A stretch of 64,000 nt of DNA from positions 15,316,001 through 15,380,000 of the forward strand of contig OX485804.1 in the NCBI GenBank assembly GCA_950295325.1, in the 5' to 3' direction. This stretch comes from Polytrichum commune (Eukaryota > Streptophyta > Polytrichopsida > Polytrichales > Polytrichaceae). Below, in pieces: positions 33,018 to 45,755 of the stretch. Below the pieces are notes generated by a model. The model was not told where the DNA came from. It saw only the letters and a program-made list of their open reading frames with translations, and ran no database searches. The position numbers and the translations under genes are program-made. How positions within the stretch are numbered: the first letter of the stretch is position 1; each line of letters begins with the position of its first letter.

Positions 33018-33929
33018 TTATTCTATGGTCACTATTGTGATGATATCCTGTGGACCTAAGCTCTAGCGTCCAGGGTGATTTATGGCCTAATCGGTCAAAA
33101 TCCTAGTGTTTCCAAGTCCAACTAGTTACGTTTTGTGATCTTTTGGTTTTTCTCTACTCTTTTAAGGTACATTCCATTCATCTAAAACGGTAAGTAATTT
33201 TCGTAAAGTGTTGAACTCCAACCGCTTATCCCTCAAACTGAACCGGCTTATTTGTAAAAGGCCGTTGGTTCTAAGCTCCATCTCAGCATTGCGTCCTGGC
33301 ATTTATCAAGGCTATTCATAGCTATATGATGTTATTCTTCCTCCATGAAATTATGCCTGCTTCTTCCATTGTTGTATGTACTAAGGTAGAAATACCCAAA
33401 CCGGTTAACCACCTTCTACCCGTGCACTAGATAGACCACCGTCATAATAATGAAGTGCCATTTTTGAAACAGGTCATGGCTTGGTGGCAACTTCAATGCG
33501 TGTACACAGTGTAGCCAATGGGAGTCAAGTGTTAATGTACTCATGAGGTAACCGGTTTAGGTGATGTTCTGTTTGGAAATGCGGATTGCCGTGTTCGGTG
33601 TAGGAAGAATCTAGTGAATGAGTAGGGGGTTTGACAACTTTCCACTATGAAAAATTGTAGAATATTTTTGTACGGGGCAAAAAAAATATAAAACAACTTG
33701 CATTCTACATGAATCCTTCTCATCTATCTTGGAACATTATCTCATGATTGTCAGACCATATCTTCAATGCAAATCACCTTATTTTCACTGGTTATGGTAT
33801 TTCTACCTTAGAAAGAGCTTTGCGAGACTCAAAGGGATGTGCCATGATGATAATATGTCACATGTGGAGAGAGGGGATTGTTGCATATAAGCATACCTCT
33901 CATCCATCCAAGGGGAGAGTCAACACGAG

Positions 33930-35015
33930 TATGAGCCCAAAATGAGTGCTCATATTTGGTTTATGTTTAGAATTTATTTAGAATTGCATTTGGAGTGTTA
34001 TTAAAACAATCAAAAGTATAAAAAGAGTGAGGCTTGGTGTGGTTTATGTTTTAAGCCTTAAGCCTATTTTGTGTGGTTAATTAGAAGCTTAGTGACATTA
34101 GGGAGTGTTTTGGTTAAGTGAGTAGTGTTTGATGAAGCAAGGGGAAGGGCCTTGGATTTAAATGTTTGAATTAGAACATGTTCTTGTTGGTTTAGAAGTA
34201 AGGATTTAGTGGATAGGATAAGGTCCTACTAAGTAGGAGAAGGTTAAGGGGTTTGTGGTCTTGGGTGCCCTCTCCTCCTTCCCTCTCTTCTTTTTTTCTT
34301 CTCCCTCTCCTCTCCTCTCTTGGAATTTGAGCTCTTAGAGCTAAGAATATATGTGGGAATTAAGTAAGGGCTTAGTGGAATTAGTGGGCTTGGTTAGGGT
34401 AATTAGGTAGGGGCTTGGTAGAATTAGGAATATAGTAGTTGTTGGTTCGAAGACTGGGCAGTCGGTTGCTGGTTCGAATAATGGGCAGTGGTTGTTGGTT
34501 TGAATACTGGGCAGTTGGTTGCTGGTTCGAATATTGGGCAGTAGTTGCTGGTTCGAAGACTGTGCAGTTGGTTGCTGGTTCGAATACTGGGTAGCTTGGT
34601 TGCTTACTTAAGACTGGGGCAACAAGTTGTTGGTTTGAGTGGCCGGGTAGGAGGCCGGGTATGGACCCTTGAGGGGCCCGGTCGCGAGCTCGATTGGATG
34701 TGGCAAGGTCAAAGGGCCACGGGCCTACGACACTAGGGGAATTTAGTTCCCCATGAATAAGAGAGGGCATGAGGGAATACGGCTTAGTAGGGATTTGATT
34801 GGGGGGTTGTGAATTAGTGTAGGAGTAAAGGGATAAATAGAGAAGAGCATTTTTCAATGCTTGTACTCGTATCATGGAATAAATTGGTGTGCAAGATTTG
34901 ATGGGATATAAGGATTCTCACGAAGTTGGTAAAGATGGAGTTATGGGAACACGAATGTGATATCCATTCCCTCACCCGGACTAGGACGCTTAAGGGTGGG
35001 TGGTTTGGCCTCACA
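33930..35015. mobile_element. solo LTR, copy 1
   Basis: 1,086 bp, beginning TATGAGCCCAAAATG and ending TTTGGCCTCACA, flanked by the exact 5-bp duplication ACGAG (33925-33929, 35016-35020). The same start (GAGCCCAAAATG), the same end block (CACCCGGACTAGGACGC plus TTAAGGGTGG) and the same internal order of blocks occur in the copy at 62111-63532. No internal retrotransposon sequence, so a recombined solo LTR. It carries a private minisatellite (34436-34640). Confidence 0.88.
34436..34640. repeat. minisatellite inside solo LTR 1
   Basis: About six imperfect copies of a unit of about 33 bp built from 'gttgctggttcgaa' and 'tactgggcagt'. It sits at the same relative position as an unrelated-looking minisatellite in LTR copy 2. 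Confidence 0.8.
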
Positions 35016-35020
35016 ACGAG

Positions 35021-38000
35021 CCAAGTGCTGTGACCATGAAATTATGAGAGCCCAAAGCAAAGTATTCAAAGGCCATCCCAACACACCTCCAAAATCATGT
35101 AGTGTGGTCACATACCCTCAAGTGTAGTGTGAAGCCACATGTGATCAGGCCCTTAACCAAATGTTATGTCAATGAATATCTATTCATGCGGGTCCTCACA
35201 CATGATATAATAGAATGAATCAATGGTTCTAAGCGTTTGGAGTGCCATGGTCTCCTATGGAAGAACTACTATACGAATATGTGGTTGTTGGAGTAAACGG
35301 TATGTAAACATGTGGTTGTTGGAATGAAGATTGTAGTTGGTTGCCGTTTCAGATTCTATAGGTTGTATTTTTTTTTTGTTGCATTAGTTTATAATTGAAT
35401 TATTCAAGTTGCATTGCTGGTTGTTGAGGGTTTTGCAGAGTTTGAGGCTTAAAGGCTCAAATGCATAAAGTAGACATAGAGCTAGAGTTAGTGGTTAGTG
35501 CAAAGTCTAGCTTTAGTCTCGTTTTGAGTATTGGTTTGGAGGGTGGCAAAAGGTCATCCATCTAAGTACTATTCTTCGGAAGGTACTATCCCTCAATGAT
35601 TTACCAATCAACCAACGCAAGCAAGGGTGGCCAGTGTGGAATTTGGTGGAAGTTAGGTACTTTGAGCTAATCCCCCCCCCTCGCAATAGTAACCAGTAGG
35701 TACGATGGATGAGTTTTAGATAAAAATGGTATCATTTAGGTTGGATGAAAAGCAATTTCATGAATGATGAAATGATAAACTTATGGTGCTTTGTACAAAT
35801 GAATATGATGCATAGATGAATGTGATGTATTTGGATGATTGTAGAAAATAGAAGGTCATTTCTTGAAGGCATTAAAATAGAGAACCCATCCATCAAATCT
35901 TGTGCGTTGTTACTTGGATTGGAATAGCAATTATCACCATACTTGCTGACATGAGTGAATAGATGATGGAATGACATCCGTTTGACAAAAGACTTTTTAT
36001 ATCACATTCTAAACTAAATATGTGATATAAAAAGTCATATGTGAACTAAATATGAACCTCAGGGGTTTAGAAATTTCATGTTTGACACAAATGTGAATTT
36101 TGGAGAGTCCTTGACATATGTATGACTCCATTTTGCATCTAACACACTCGATATTGTAAATGAGTCAAGGGCACAAGATTTTTTTTGTTGCACAATTCCA
36201 CATGTATTATGTACATGTTCACAATTGTTGTGTCCACTAAAAACCACAATACTTGATGCCAACATTTATGAGTGCTTACAAGTATTGTGTAACACCCCTC
36301 AATTGGTCCGCCGCATCCACCCCCCGCATGTACGTGGTGTACTCCAAATGCACAAGGAATGTGTGGGCCTTTTCTTTTCCTTTTCTATGTGGCACTGTAA
36401 TTTTGTTCCCCTCTTTGGCCAAAGGGGGGGGGTGGGGGTGGAGATCCTTAGGACCAATTGTTTTTTTTCATCCTCAAAACAATAGTCACATGTTGGAATT
36501 GTGCTTGTGCCATAAGAGAGTGCTAGGTGGATTTTTTAATAGTCTTTTCTTACCCATTAGAGCTTTTGGCAAGCCCGCCCAATTGGCATGGACAGTCCCT
36601 TGGCATAGATCCCTTGCTCCCATAGATCCTCATACAAATCAAAAATGCTAATTTTTTTGTCAATAACCACGACATGGCTAAGCATCTCCAAATCTTAAAA
36701 TTTTCACATCCATCTTAAATAGTTACACACCTCATTTGCATCCAAAACCCTCAAATTTTGGTCATTTTGGGCCTCTTAGGGATTTAGGGGTTAACTCCAA
36801 AGCATTTATATTTAAATCATTAAAAGAAAGGGAGGTTAACACTTTATTAAGGGCTTAACCAAGCATGCTTAATGAAACATGACAATTCTCTAGCAATTAG
36901 AAATCAACGTGGTGTTCCATTGTGAGACTTCCTAGCTTTTGCAAAGGAACAACCCATGGAGTTCATTATCAACCTCAACACCAACACCGCAATATCGGAT
37001 GATAATATAGGTTGAGGTTGGTCATGTGCCCACCCCAACCTCACAACCTCTTAAAGCACTTTGAGCCCGGTATATACTTGAATTTGAAACCATGGTGTAT
37101 ACATATTTAATTCATTCATTGGGCCTGATGTAACATTATTAAGGTGTTATTAGCCATTTCATTCTAATAATATTAGTACATGATTTGACCCAAGTTTTTC
37201 AACTTGAAACTACCAATGCACTGTACTATTGTGATAATAAAATAGGGTATAATTCCAAATAGAATTTGGCTTTTTCCTGGCTCCACCCAACTTACAAAAT
37301 CAGATGAATAATGTTACGCAAAGTGGATACACATCAAACTATTCATAACTTAATAATTTATGAATTATGATTTGATCCTAGAATAAATGACCAGAGACCC
37401 GTAATTGGGTTCAGTTGGATTAAGTCAACCCTCAACCAATCTGGAACTATCCTAGGGGTTTGTTTTTACTACATTCCCTTTATCCATAATGAATGAGTTT
37501 CTGTGTGAAACACAAAGCTTTGGTTTGGTGCAGAGGCTTATCATACCACATATGAACTACTATGAGTGTAAAACGGGTTATTCTCTAAGGCATTAGCATA
37601 TCTATTGTACGTAAGGGGGAGGCAATGTTTTCCTCTTGTTTACATATATAAAGTTTTTATTGAAATCCGTACAGTTGAGAAGGCTCACTTCTTTAAACAA
37701 AAAAAATTGCAAATATTTTTAAATTACATATGATTTTTATTTTTATTTTTACTTTTCCAAAAGACTCTTCATAATTTTGCAGGCCTATGGGAAAGGTTTC
37801 AAATTATTTAACTTGCTTGAAAGTGTTACCTAGGATTTAAGTAAATATGGACAAAAGACTTTTCCAAAGTTGAAAATGCATTTGAGAGTATTATTTTTTT
37901 GGTCCAATTTAGAAATACACATTGCACAAAAACTTATCTAAAGGAATATGATGATAGAAGCAATTATACATACTTTGAGAAGCAATATGATCAAATACTT

Positions 38001-38460
38001 CCTCTAGATTTTTATTTTCTCACAAATGACACAGTGTGCATGTAACTAACATGTGCCACAACATGAGATGTCCACATCTAAGAGTGACTGCTGCCATTTT
38101 GTCATAGGATCCACCGATAAAAATGCACAAATAAAATTGAAATTTTCCAAGTTCCATGAATAAGTCTAGATTTAATTAAAACATAGTTCAATTTTAATAT
38201 TTTCAAGGGTCGTTTTAGGCTTACCTAAGAGTCCCTTCATCCACAATCAATGATTTCATGTAGCAACAACAAAATCTACAGCCAACGGACTCATCACATG
38301 CAATAAATAGGTTGAGTAGCAGTTCACACCATTGTTAATTAGTTGGGTGTAGTAATAATTTCGAATGAGGCCAAGCTTGAAGTATACATTGATGGGGGTC
38401 GCAGATGTAGGTGGGATGACAGCTACTACTTAGGTTAGGTGAAGTCTTCCCCGTTTCGGA
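35021..38460. other. intergenic, no gene recognised
   Basis: AT-rich, including an inverted pair 'gacttttTATATCACAT' / 'ATGTGATATAaaaagtc' at about 35991-36034, a C-run (35676) and a G-run (36425). Frames at 36225-36651 lack motifs. Two copies of a dispersed repeat lie at about 37425-37500 and 38207-38260. Confidence 0.45.
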
Positions 38461-38499
38461 CTTGTCAAATTCGGCAAACTTGCAATATTTAACGTCCAC

Positions 38500-39175
38500 T
38501 TTAGTGTACTACAGTCCACCCTCCACATTACACAACACCTGTACTATACGACACACTTCCCATCGACCAAACTTTCTAGTGTTAATTTACCTGCATACTA
38601 TGCCTATAGCTACGGCACTCGTAGTTTTAGGCCCAATTTTTGTATAGAAACATGCCATTTTCATGAAAACCCTCGATAATACGACATTGGAGGCCAAAAT
38701 ATCGTGTGTACCGAGAATATGAAATTCGGAACATACACCACTTTCTTGTGTGACATTACAACGCTCATCAATGATACAACACTTGTACTATATGACACAC
38801 TTCTCATCGACGGAACCTTCTAGTGTTAATTTACCTCCATACTATGGCTACGGCTACGGCTACGGCACTCGTAGTTTCAGGGCCAGTTTTGTCGCACAAC
38901 ATAGATGATTAGCGTGCATAAGTGGTGGGATCCACATGTATTTCAAGATTCATCACTCATTCTTATTCTGGAACATGCAGGAAAATCTCGGACAAAGTTG
39001 TGTGCATGTTTCTTCAATATATATGTTCTTTCGTACTTATGTATCTTCATTTGTGTAAACAAAATTGGTGTTTTGCATTCTTAAAAACCCTCGATAATAC
39101 GACACTGGAGGCCAAAATATCATGTTACGGAGAATGTGAAATTCAGATCATACGACACTTTCTTGTGTGACCACA
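38500..39175. repeat. locally duplicated intergenic sequence
   Basis: Blocks 'tgtactatacgacacacttc', 'ttctagtgttaatttacct', 'ggcactcgtagttt' and 'aaccctcgataatacgaca' occur at 38540-38755 and again, in pieces, at 38780-38890 and 39085-39170 with 5-10% differences. This indicates an old duplication, later split by about 190 bp of other sequence. Confidence 0.75.
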
Positions 39176-39179
39176 CGTC

Positions 39180-39664
39180 TGTTACTAAAGAGGGTGACCA
39201 TGGCGTACATGTAAGCCTCGTGGTCACTCTGTTCTATACATTCGGCTCTCGATATTGTCTCACCTGCCAAAAGGTACTCGTAAGAAAGTGGGAAAGCTGG
39301 TCTCTGCAAGTCTCCCTTTTGTCTTCGTCCCTTTAAGTTGGTAGTGCTCGCTCGTCAATTCCACCACCAGCCACCAAGTTGCATCCCACATCCCAACTTG
39401 ATGCCGATCTCCTTAATTAACATTCGAACAAGTTCACTCTCACGCATCTTTGTGCATTTCCCGTCTCCCGGCCACCTCGTTTTCGTCGCCACAGACAGGT
39501 TTTGGGTTTGCTCTCAATCCCGATGTCCGTTAATTACGGCTCCAGCTGGTTCAGTTGATTTTACTGTGCCGATTGATTGTTGCTCCTCGAAAGTCGCCAC
39601 AGGGACAGGCTCGAGTGTGGTCAGTGTAGCTAGGTTGAAGCTAGTAGACTTGCAAGGTAACCTG
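39180..39664 (+). other. possible 5' region of the 40.95-kb gene
   Basis: Less AT-rich than its surroundings. It ends with a donor-like CAAG then GTAACC at about 39655. A non-coding first exon is plausible but unproven; a frame at 39338-39694 has no recognisable motif. Confidence 0.3.
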
Positions 39665-40915
39665 ATGAAAGTGGCAGGGAGTCGAATAATCTAGTTGAGT
39701 GAGCCTGCTGGTTGCAATTAGAAATCGGTCGTAATTCAACAGCGAGTGTTTGGAGAGACGATTTTACCTTGAAAGTAAGAGCTCATATATGCATCTAATG
39801 TGCATGTCTGCTCTGCAAGCTAAGTGGGTGATTCTTGGAGTACAAACAAGAATGGCATAATATCCTTGTGAGGATAGGTACTACAAGATTGATCTGCTGA
39901 TTTGGGTTGCTTTGTGTGGCAGGGCGGGTGGAGTTTTGATTGTAATCAAGCAGTGGCTCTACATCATCCTGCAGTGCAGCCAGCCAAGGTTAGCAATGAG
40001 CCTGTGTAGATAATTGGTTGGTGGTGATTCAACAACAGCAAGTGCTTGGAGAGGTGAATCGATATTCTAGTGAGAGCTAATTGAATGATGCGAAAAGTCT
40101 GCGAGCTAAGGAGATGTGTATTCTTTGGCGAAGAAAATTATGACACATCACAGTGATTTAAGTGATCCCTGTCAAGACTATTGATTTCTTTCGGGCTACA
40201 ATATTGACAGGCGTGGTGGCTTTGTGATTGTGAGCTGTGGCTCGCGATCATTCATCCCGCAGTGCCACCAACCAAGGTTAGCAACAAGCCGGTGTAGATT
40301 GATGGTCGGTTGTGATTCAACAAGTGCTCGGAGACGTGAATCGATATTCTAGTGAGAGCTAATGAATGATATGAACGTCTGCAAGCTAAGGGGTGAATAT
40401 TCTTGCAGAAAGAAAATGACACAACGCAGTGAATTAACTAATTCGAGTGAAGGCTATATTGACAGGCATGGATAGTGGACTTGTGATTGCAAGCTGTGGC
40501 TCGCCATCATTCATCCTGCAGTGCCAACCAAGGTTAGCTATGAAGCCAGTGTAGGTGAATACTCATTAGTTGCACTTCGACAACAAGTGCTCAGTTAGCA
40601 CTAAGCTGGTGTAGATTATTGGTCAGTTGTATTTCAGCAGGTGCTCGGAGATCGAGGTGATTCATCAATATTCTAGTGAGAGCTAATTTTAAAGATGCAA
40701 AGGTCTGCAAGCCAAGGAGATGAATATTCTTGGAGGAAAAAAATTGACACATCGCAGTGAATACATTTTACTGATCCCTGTTTCAGGCTGCATTGACAGG
40801 CATGGTGGATTTTAATTGTGAGCTGTCACTGCTCGACATCGATATCGTTCATCCTGCAGTTCCAGCCAACTTCTAATTAGGTTTGCAATTAGCCTGTGTA
40901 TTTAGATTCTTGGTC
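39665..40915. repeat. four-copy tandem repeat, unit about 290-340 bp
   Basis: Four diverged units start near 39665, 40008, 40299 and 40616. Each holds, in order, 'gattcaaca...agtgctcggag', 'gatattctagtgagagctaa', 'gtctgcaagctaagg', 'attgacaggc-tggtgg' and 'catcctgcagtgc...aaccaaggttagc'. Every unit thus ends with an acceptor-like CCTGCAG close to a donor-like AAG-GTTAGC, so each could contribute a tiny exon. The array abuts the small gene at 40954. Confidence 0.82.
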
Positions 40916-40953
40916 CAGTAACGTAGGTGGCCATTACGGGGAGGCTGCAGGCG

Positions 40954-41391
40954 ATGGATGAATTGCATGCCAGGCACAACTTCTTGTCGTGTGAGCCCAA
41001 CATGCTGGAGTGCGCCGAGAAGGTGGAGGCAATGCTGAGCACCGCGGTGATGCACCAAGAAGACCTCTGGGAGATGCTGATGGTGCACTTCTCGGAGGAG
41101 ATGCTGGTGGCCATGGCCGCTAGTAACAATATGACTGGTACTGGGGCTGCAACCGGCGGCAGCAGCGGTTCCGGTTCAAATACTATGGACATGAGCAAGA
41201 ATTTTATGACTCCTACAGTGCAAATCTCGCGTGACACCCTGAGTGCCATGAAGTCGAAGCTCGAGAGCTCGTTGGATTGGTGTCAGCTTGCCCAGACACG
41301 CCTCCAGGAGGTCATCGTCTCGTCCAAGGAATCAATATCGCCTCCTGCGCCCCAGGCTATAAATTACCATTCGATTTGTCCACAGCCATGA
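40954..41391 (+). CDS. small unknown protein, 145 residues
   Basis: I start at the ATG at 40954 (MDELHARHNFL). The frame is open from 40927, just after acceptor-like 'ccagtaacgtag', so this may be the last exon of a longer gene. The composition is clearly coding-like: higher GC and codon-like third positions than the flanks. Residues about 15-55 and 95-125 look helical and acidic (CAEKVEAMLSTAVMHQEDLW; KLESSLDWCQLAQTRLQEV) with a Gly/Ser-rich linker between. No signal peptide, membrane segment or known motif. I do not recognise the family. It could be a lineage-specific protein; the helices may form a coiled dimer. Confidence 0.6.
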   Translation: MDELHARHNFLSCEPNMLECAEKVEAMLSTAVMHQEDLWEMLMVHFSEEMLVAMAASNNMTGTGAATGGSSGSGSNTMDMSKNFMTPTVQISRDTLSAMKSKLESSLDWCQLAQTRLQEVIVSSKESISPPAPQAINYHSICPQP

Positions 41392-42833
41392 TGAGACGCT
41401 TATTATTATGATTACTTCACTACCATTATCGAGGATGGGAGAGTGATCCAACTAGACTGTGGGCCATGTGTAGGTAGTTCACGGCCCAAAGTAGTTGAAC
41501 TTATTTGAGTTCCATTTTGAGTATGTTTGCGACAACTTGATCTTGATGCAACTTGGACAGACTGCCTTGAAGGATTAGAGGTACCATTATAGTCCTGCTA
41601 GCTATGAGATGAAATCTATTTCAGACTAGAGCCAAATTGTCACCATGTCACCATAGCAGCAAGATGATAAATGGGACATAATTTGTCTCAAATCGGAGAG
41701 AGACATGGGATGATATATGGGGACGTAATAATGGATGAGATTTTCTGACAAATGAGTTGTTGGAAACAAATGGGGTTTCTGGACAGGAATTGCACGAAGA
41801 AATATATTATGACAATGGCTGTCATCATGGAGGAAGAACTGGATGTGGCTGCCATTCACCAAATCCCACGAGATATGCATAAGGTGCGCAGGCCCAATGT
41901 GATCATTCTTCTTAATCGGACACCAGCCAATCTGCAACCAGTGGTTGAATCACCCCCTTCATAGCCCTTAGGCGATATAAAGCTTGAATAATTTAAGGCT
42001 TGTCACAAATGTTATGTTGCATGCCTCACCAATTGATGATGGATTTCCAGTCAAGATGATATGGTAGATGGGTCTTAAGTGGCTCGTTTTCTTAATCGGA
42101 TCCTACGTTTGATTGGTATGTGGTTCGGTGAGGATCAAAGAGCGAATATCATAAAAACACATGTGTAAAATAGATATGAATAACTACTCTACACTCAATA
42201 GTCAACATAATTGAGAGGACCTATGTATCTAGTTAAGAAACAAACATGCACTTTCAATAACCATAACTTAATCAAGGGAGGTCCGGTTTTCACTCCGGCT
42301 CTTGCGTATGGTACATTGTCGATTTGTTAATGCAACACAAGTGTTGTTGTGTTAATGTAATCGATAGAAGTTGGAGAACATGAGAAACAAAGCAAATAAC
42401 ACCCACATGCCTTACTCCAAATTATGTGCGGGTCATTGACGCTAAGCACATCACTGACGAGTATAGGTTCTGGATGTGTGTGAAAAGACTAAAAATGAAC
42501 GGGAGCAGTGAATTAATGCATGTACTTTGACATACTGTATACAGTTGTTGAGCTCATTGGGGCTTCATGGAAAATGTGTCGTGACAGGCGTATCTTGGGC
42601 TGTAGCTAGAACAGAGGACGATTCTATCTTAAATGAAATGTCCTCGAAATTGTACATGAAATACACACTCCTTCCAACATGGAACTCTGCAGTACTTGTC
42701 CCTCACTTGTACTGTAGACTGTTTTAGAAACTATTTTATTTCTGAAAAGTGAGACTATATATCTCAGGCCAATTATAAACCAACTTGCTCAAAAAACCGC
42801 CTAGCCTTCAGATTAGTCAAGTTAAGTTGTTAA
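41392..42833. other. 3' flank and intergenic
   Basis: Overlapping frames on both strands at 41626-41964 do not show family motifs. Otherwise AT-rich DNA without a recognisable feature. Confidence 0.4.
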
Positions 42834-43410
42834 GGGCCACTTCACACACAAGGCTGAAGGCCCTTGATCATGGCAATGTAAGAGCTCTCATTGGTCGAAA
42901 AGGCGGAGACCGTCCAAGTTCACTTCACACTAGGAGGTGAAGGCCTAAAGGCCCAAAGAAAAGTTCGTGGATGAAAAGTCTACATGGAGTCCTACATAGC
43001 TAGTTGTGGATAAGGGTGCATGGTCTACCGGAATTTGCGTCAGACCCACCTCCAAGAGGTGGGCTTGACGCAAACTCCGGGAGACCATGACTTTTTTAAT
43101 ATTTTTTCCAACATGACAAATTTCATGACAGACTGTATGGCAGATTCCAGGACAGACAAACACCACCAAGTAGTTATCTTAAATTGATAAACTTGGAGAC
43201 ATATTATATTAAACCAAATCCTCCCCTCTTTTTTCCGCCAACAAAATATGCAATGGTCCCGCAACATGGTTCATTCTCACTTCACACTATGCTTGAGGGC
43301 CAAAGACTACATAAAATGGCTTTCCCAACACCCATGGTACGGCCTTTGGATGAGAGTCAAGGGTCCTCACCATTACAAGGTCACGGCTCTTGGCTCATGT
43401 GTGAAGTGGC
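42834..43410. mobile_element. PIF/Harbinger-like MITE, copy B
   Basis: Left end GGGCCACTTCACACACAAGG after a TAA (42831-42833). Right end, complemented, is GCCACTTCACACATGAGCC. The last bases and the right TAA are lost or changed ('gtggcatgc'). It shares its left half with copy A at 14715 and is longer in the middle. Contains a long hairpin at 43019-43089. Confidence 0.75.
43019..43089. other. 71-nt near-perfect foldback (pre-miRNA-like)
   Basis: The 5' arm CATGGTCT-CCGGA-TTTGCGTCA-CCCACCT pairs with the 3' arm AGGTGGG-TGACGCAAA-TCCGG-AGACCATG, with only small internal mismatches and a loop of a few nucleotides. About 29 paired bases. It lies inside MITE copy B. Such MITE foldbacks can give rise to small RNAs; no expression is known here. 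Confidence 0.6.
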
Positions 43411-44204
43411 ATGCTTCAAGCGAAGCAACATTAGTGAAGCTTGACTTCGGCTTATTGAAAGTATTATTATTCTTGAGGAGGTGGAATTTCCACTGGGAAG
43501 GTGAGTTAAATTCTGGGGGCCAGGCTAATATGGGAGGTAATAAGTCAGGTGAGCACAAAAGTAGCTCCAAGAGTGCAATCTGAGGACTATCACAATTGAT
43601 GAGTTGATTGAAAGGCAATCAATCAATTGTGTGGACAGTGGAAGAGACAGTACCGTGCAACTGAAGAAATTTGTCAATACGTAAGTAAAAGCATGACCAT
43701 CCCTTTCTTTCCCATAATGTCCATGACACTTGAGTCTTGCTCGGCTCATTCTAACAGTAAATTTCCCAAAACATAATTGCAATCCTAGAAAATGGTAACA
43801 TATGAGGGCCGGCTTACACTATGGACCACAAAGTCGGACCAATGCGATGTAAGAGCGTTGATTGGCTGCTGAACTCGTCCCGGGACCACTTCGGTTTACA
43901 CTAAGGAAACAATGGCAAAGGGACCATGTAGGTCAAGGTCCCCAAAATACAATTTTCAAGGCCTAATAAATGCACACACATGGTCCAACAGGTTTTGCGG
44001 TGAGAGAAGCAAGAGAGGTGGTTTGGTAGGAAAAGGTAGGGGCCCATGGCACAAAAATACCATTATAATATTTTTTATTGAAATTCTTTTGGGGGCTTTG
44101 TATACAACAATTCCCACTAGGTAAGGCTCACAAGGCACTCTTTTCAACATCTAGCTGATGTAATGAATCATGGGAAGCAAGTCCACTCTCTATGTGCTTA
44201 AATC

Positions 44205-44505
44205 ATATCATAGCCCATGAGACATACCATTTTGTCCATGCCCTACCCCTTAAGATTGCTCCCAAATGTTTCATCAAACAATGTGGGACATCTAGAACTC
44301 AAGAATTTGAGTACATATTTGTTTTCTGGGTCTATCAACTGAAATTTTTGGAATTTGGGGGCTTGTAATATACCGTTGGAAAGGTATTTTCAAGGTCTTG
44401 AATTTTTTTTCCAATGGTATATTACACGCCCTAAAACTTTTAAAAATTATAGTTGCAAAAAAAAATTTAAAAAAATTGTAGTTGTTTAGCGATTGTAAAT
44501 AAGGG
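44205..44505 (+). repeat. foldback dispersed repeat, copy 2
   Basis: Same family as 11985-12265, opposite orientation. The hairpin arms GTAATATACCGTTGGAAA and TTTCCAATGGTATATTAC differ at one position. About 80-85% alike over about 290 bp. Probably a small non-autonomous element. Confidence 0.7.
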
Positions 44506-45755
44506 TGGTCAAAAGAACCGCAATGGGAAAATGATTGCGGTTATTTTTTTGCATAGTTTTCTACTACACTAAATACGAATGCATACACTAAATATCAATA
44601 ACCCTATGAAAGTAAGTAACATTAAATGTAAACTCAAACACTAAATATCAACTATGGTAATCTGTGGAAGTTACATACTTGAATTTAGTGTTAGTAAGGA
44701 TATGAAAAATAAAATAACAATGATAAAGATAATTCCAACATATCTTCTAGCAAATCTTCTAATATTAATTATCAAAGAATTGAAATATAGTGTTGCGCAA
44801 GGTACGGTGGTAACAACATTAGATTTAAACAAACATTAAATATCCTATTTAGTCTAGTGACAACATAAGATACATGTCACATGTAAATTACATTGAACAT
44901 GTACAAATTAAATCGCTCATGCTGTGATGTAGATTGTATCAAGTGGCTTGCTTCATCCAATATGGATGACCACAATGCATCCAAATCAATTCTTATGCTA
45001 CCTCATACTCCGTGGAGGCGGTTGCTTCCCCAATTCCTCCCCATCCTAGGAGGTCAACTATTTTGACCTCGGGATAAGAGAGATGTTAGTTTCCTAAATG
45101 AAGGTTCTTGGATTCGCTATGCTTATTCTTTTTTGTTAAGGCCTTGTTGGAGATTCTTGAATACTCTCTTTCCCATCTGTCACCGAATTGTGTAGCTTAT
45201 ATGTAGGCTTCATCCTCGTGTGCTTCATGATCCTAGGCGTGCACCATTGTGATCTCCTTGGGCTTCAATCCCTAGTGTGTGTGCTATAGGGACATTTGCA
45301 TTGATTGTTTTTGGCCTTGTGTTGTTAATGAACAATGGGTATTGTGGACTTTTGCGTACCCATGCTTGCCAAGTTTGGCTTGCACTACCCATGATACGTC
45401 CTCTTGGTGTTGGTTGTTTCTTGGACACTTGTATTTGTGTACATTCCTACAAATTATGACCAAGGTGGTGGCTTCCTCCACGTTGATTGGGTAGGTTCTC
45501 GTATTCAAGGATTTGCTCATACACTTTGTCAGAGTGTGCAATGGGAAACATTATTGAGTAAGAAGGTTTATTTAGATCTTTGACAAAGATACAAATAATG
45601 GGTATCCAAACTTTCTTGAGGTATTGTGCCTTGTTCTGGTTTAAATGACTTCTCCAAACTCATGAACAAAGGTAGGGAGGTAGCGGAAGTATATATCCTC
45701 GATGCAAAGGAATCAATACCATATGGGGATTCTAATGCCTCTTGGCTAGAGTAGA

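Noticed and set aside
41626-41964. Harbinger-type protein fragment downstream of the small gene
   Set aside because: Only vague resemblance; no catalytic motif in either strand.
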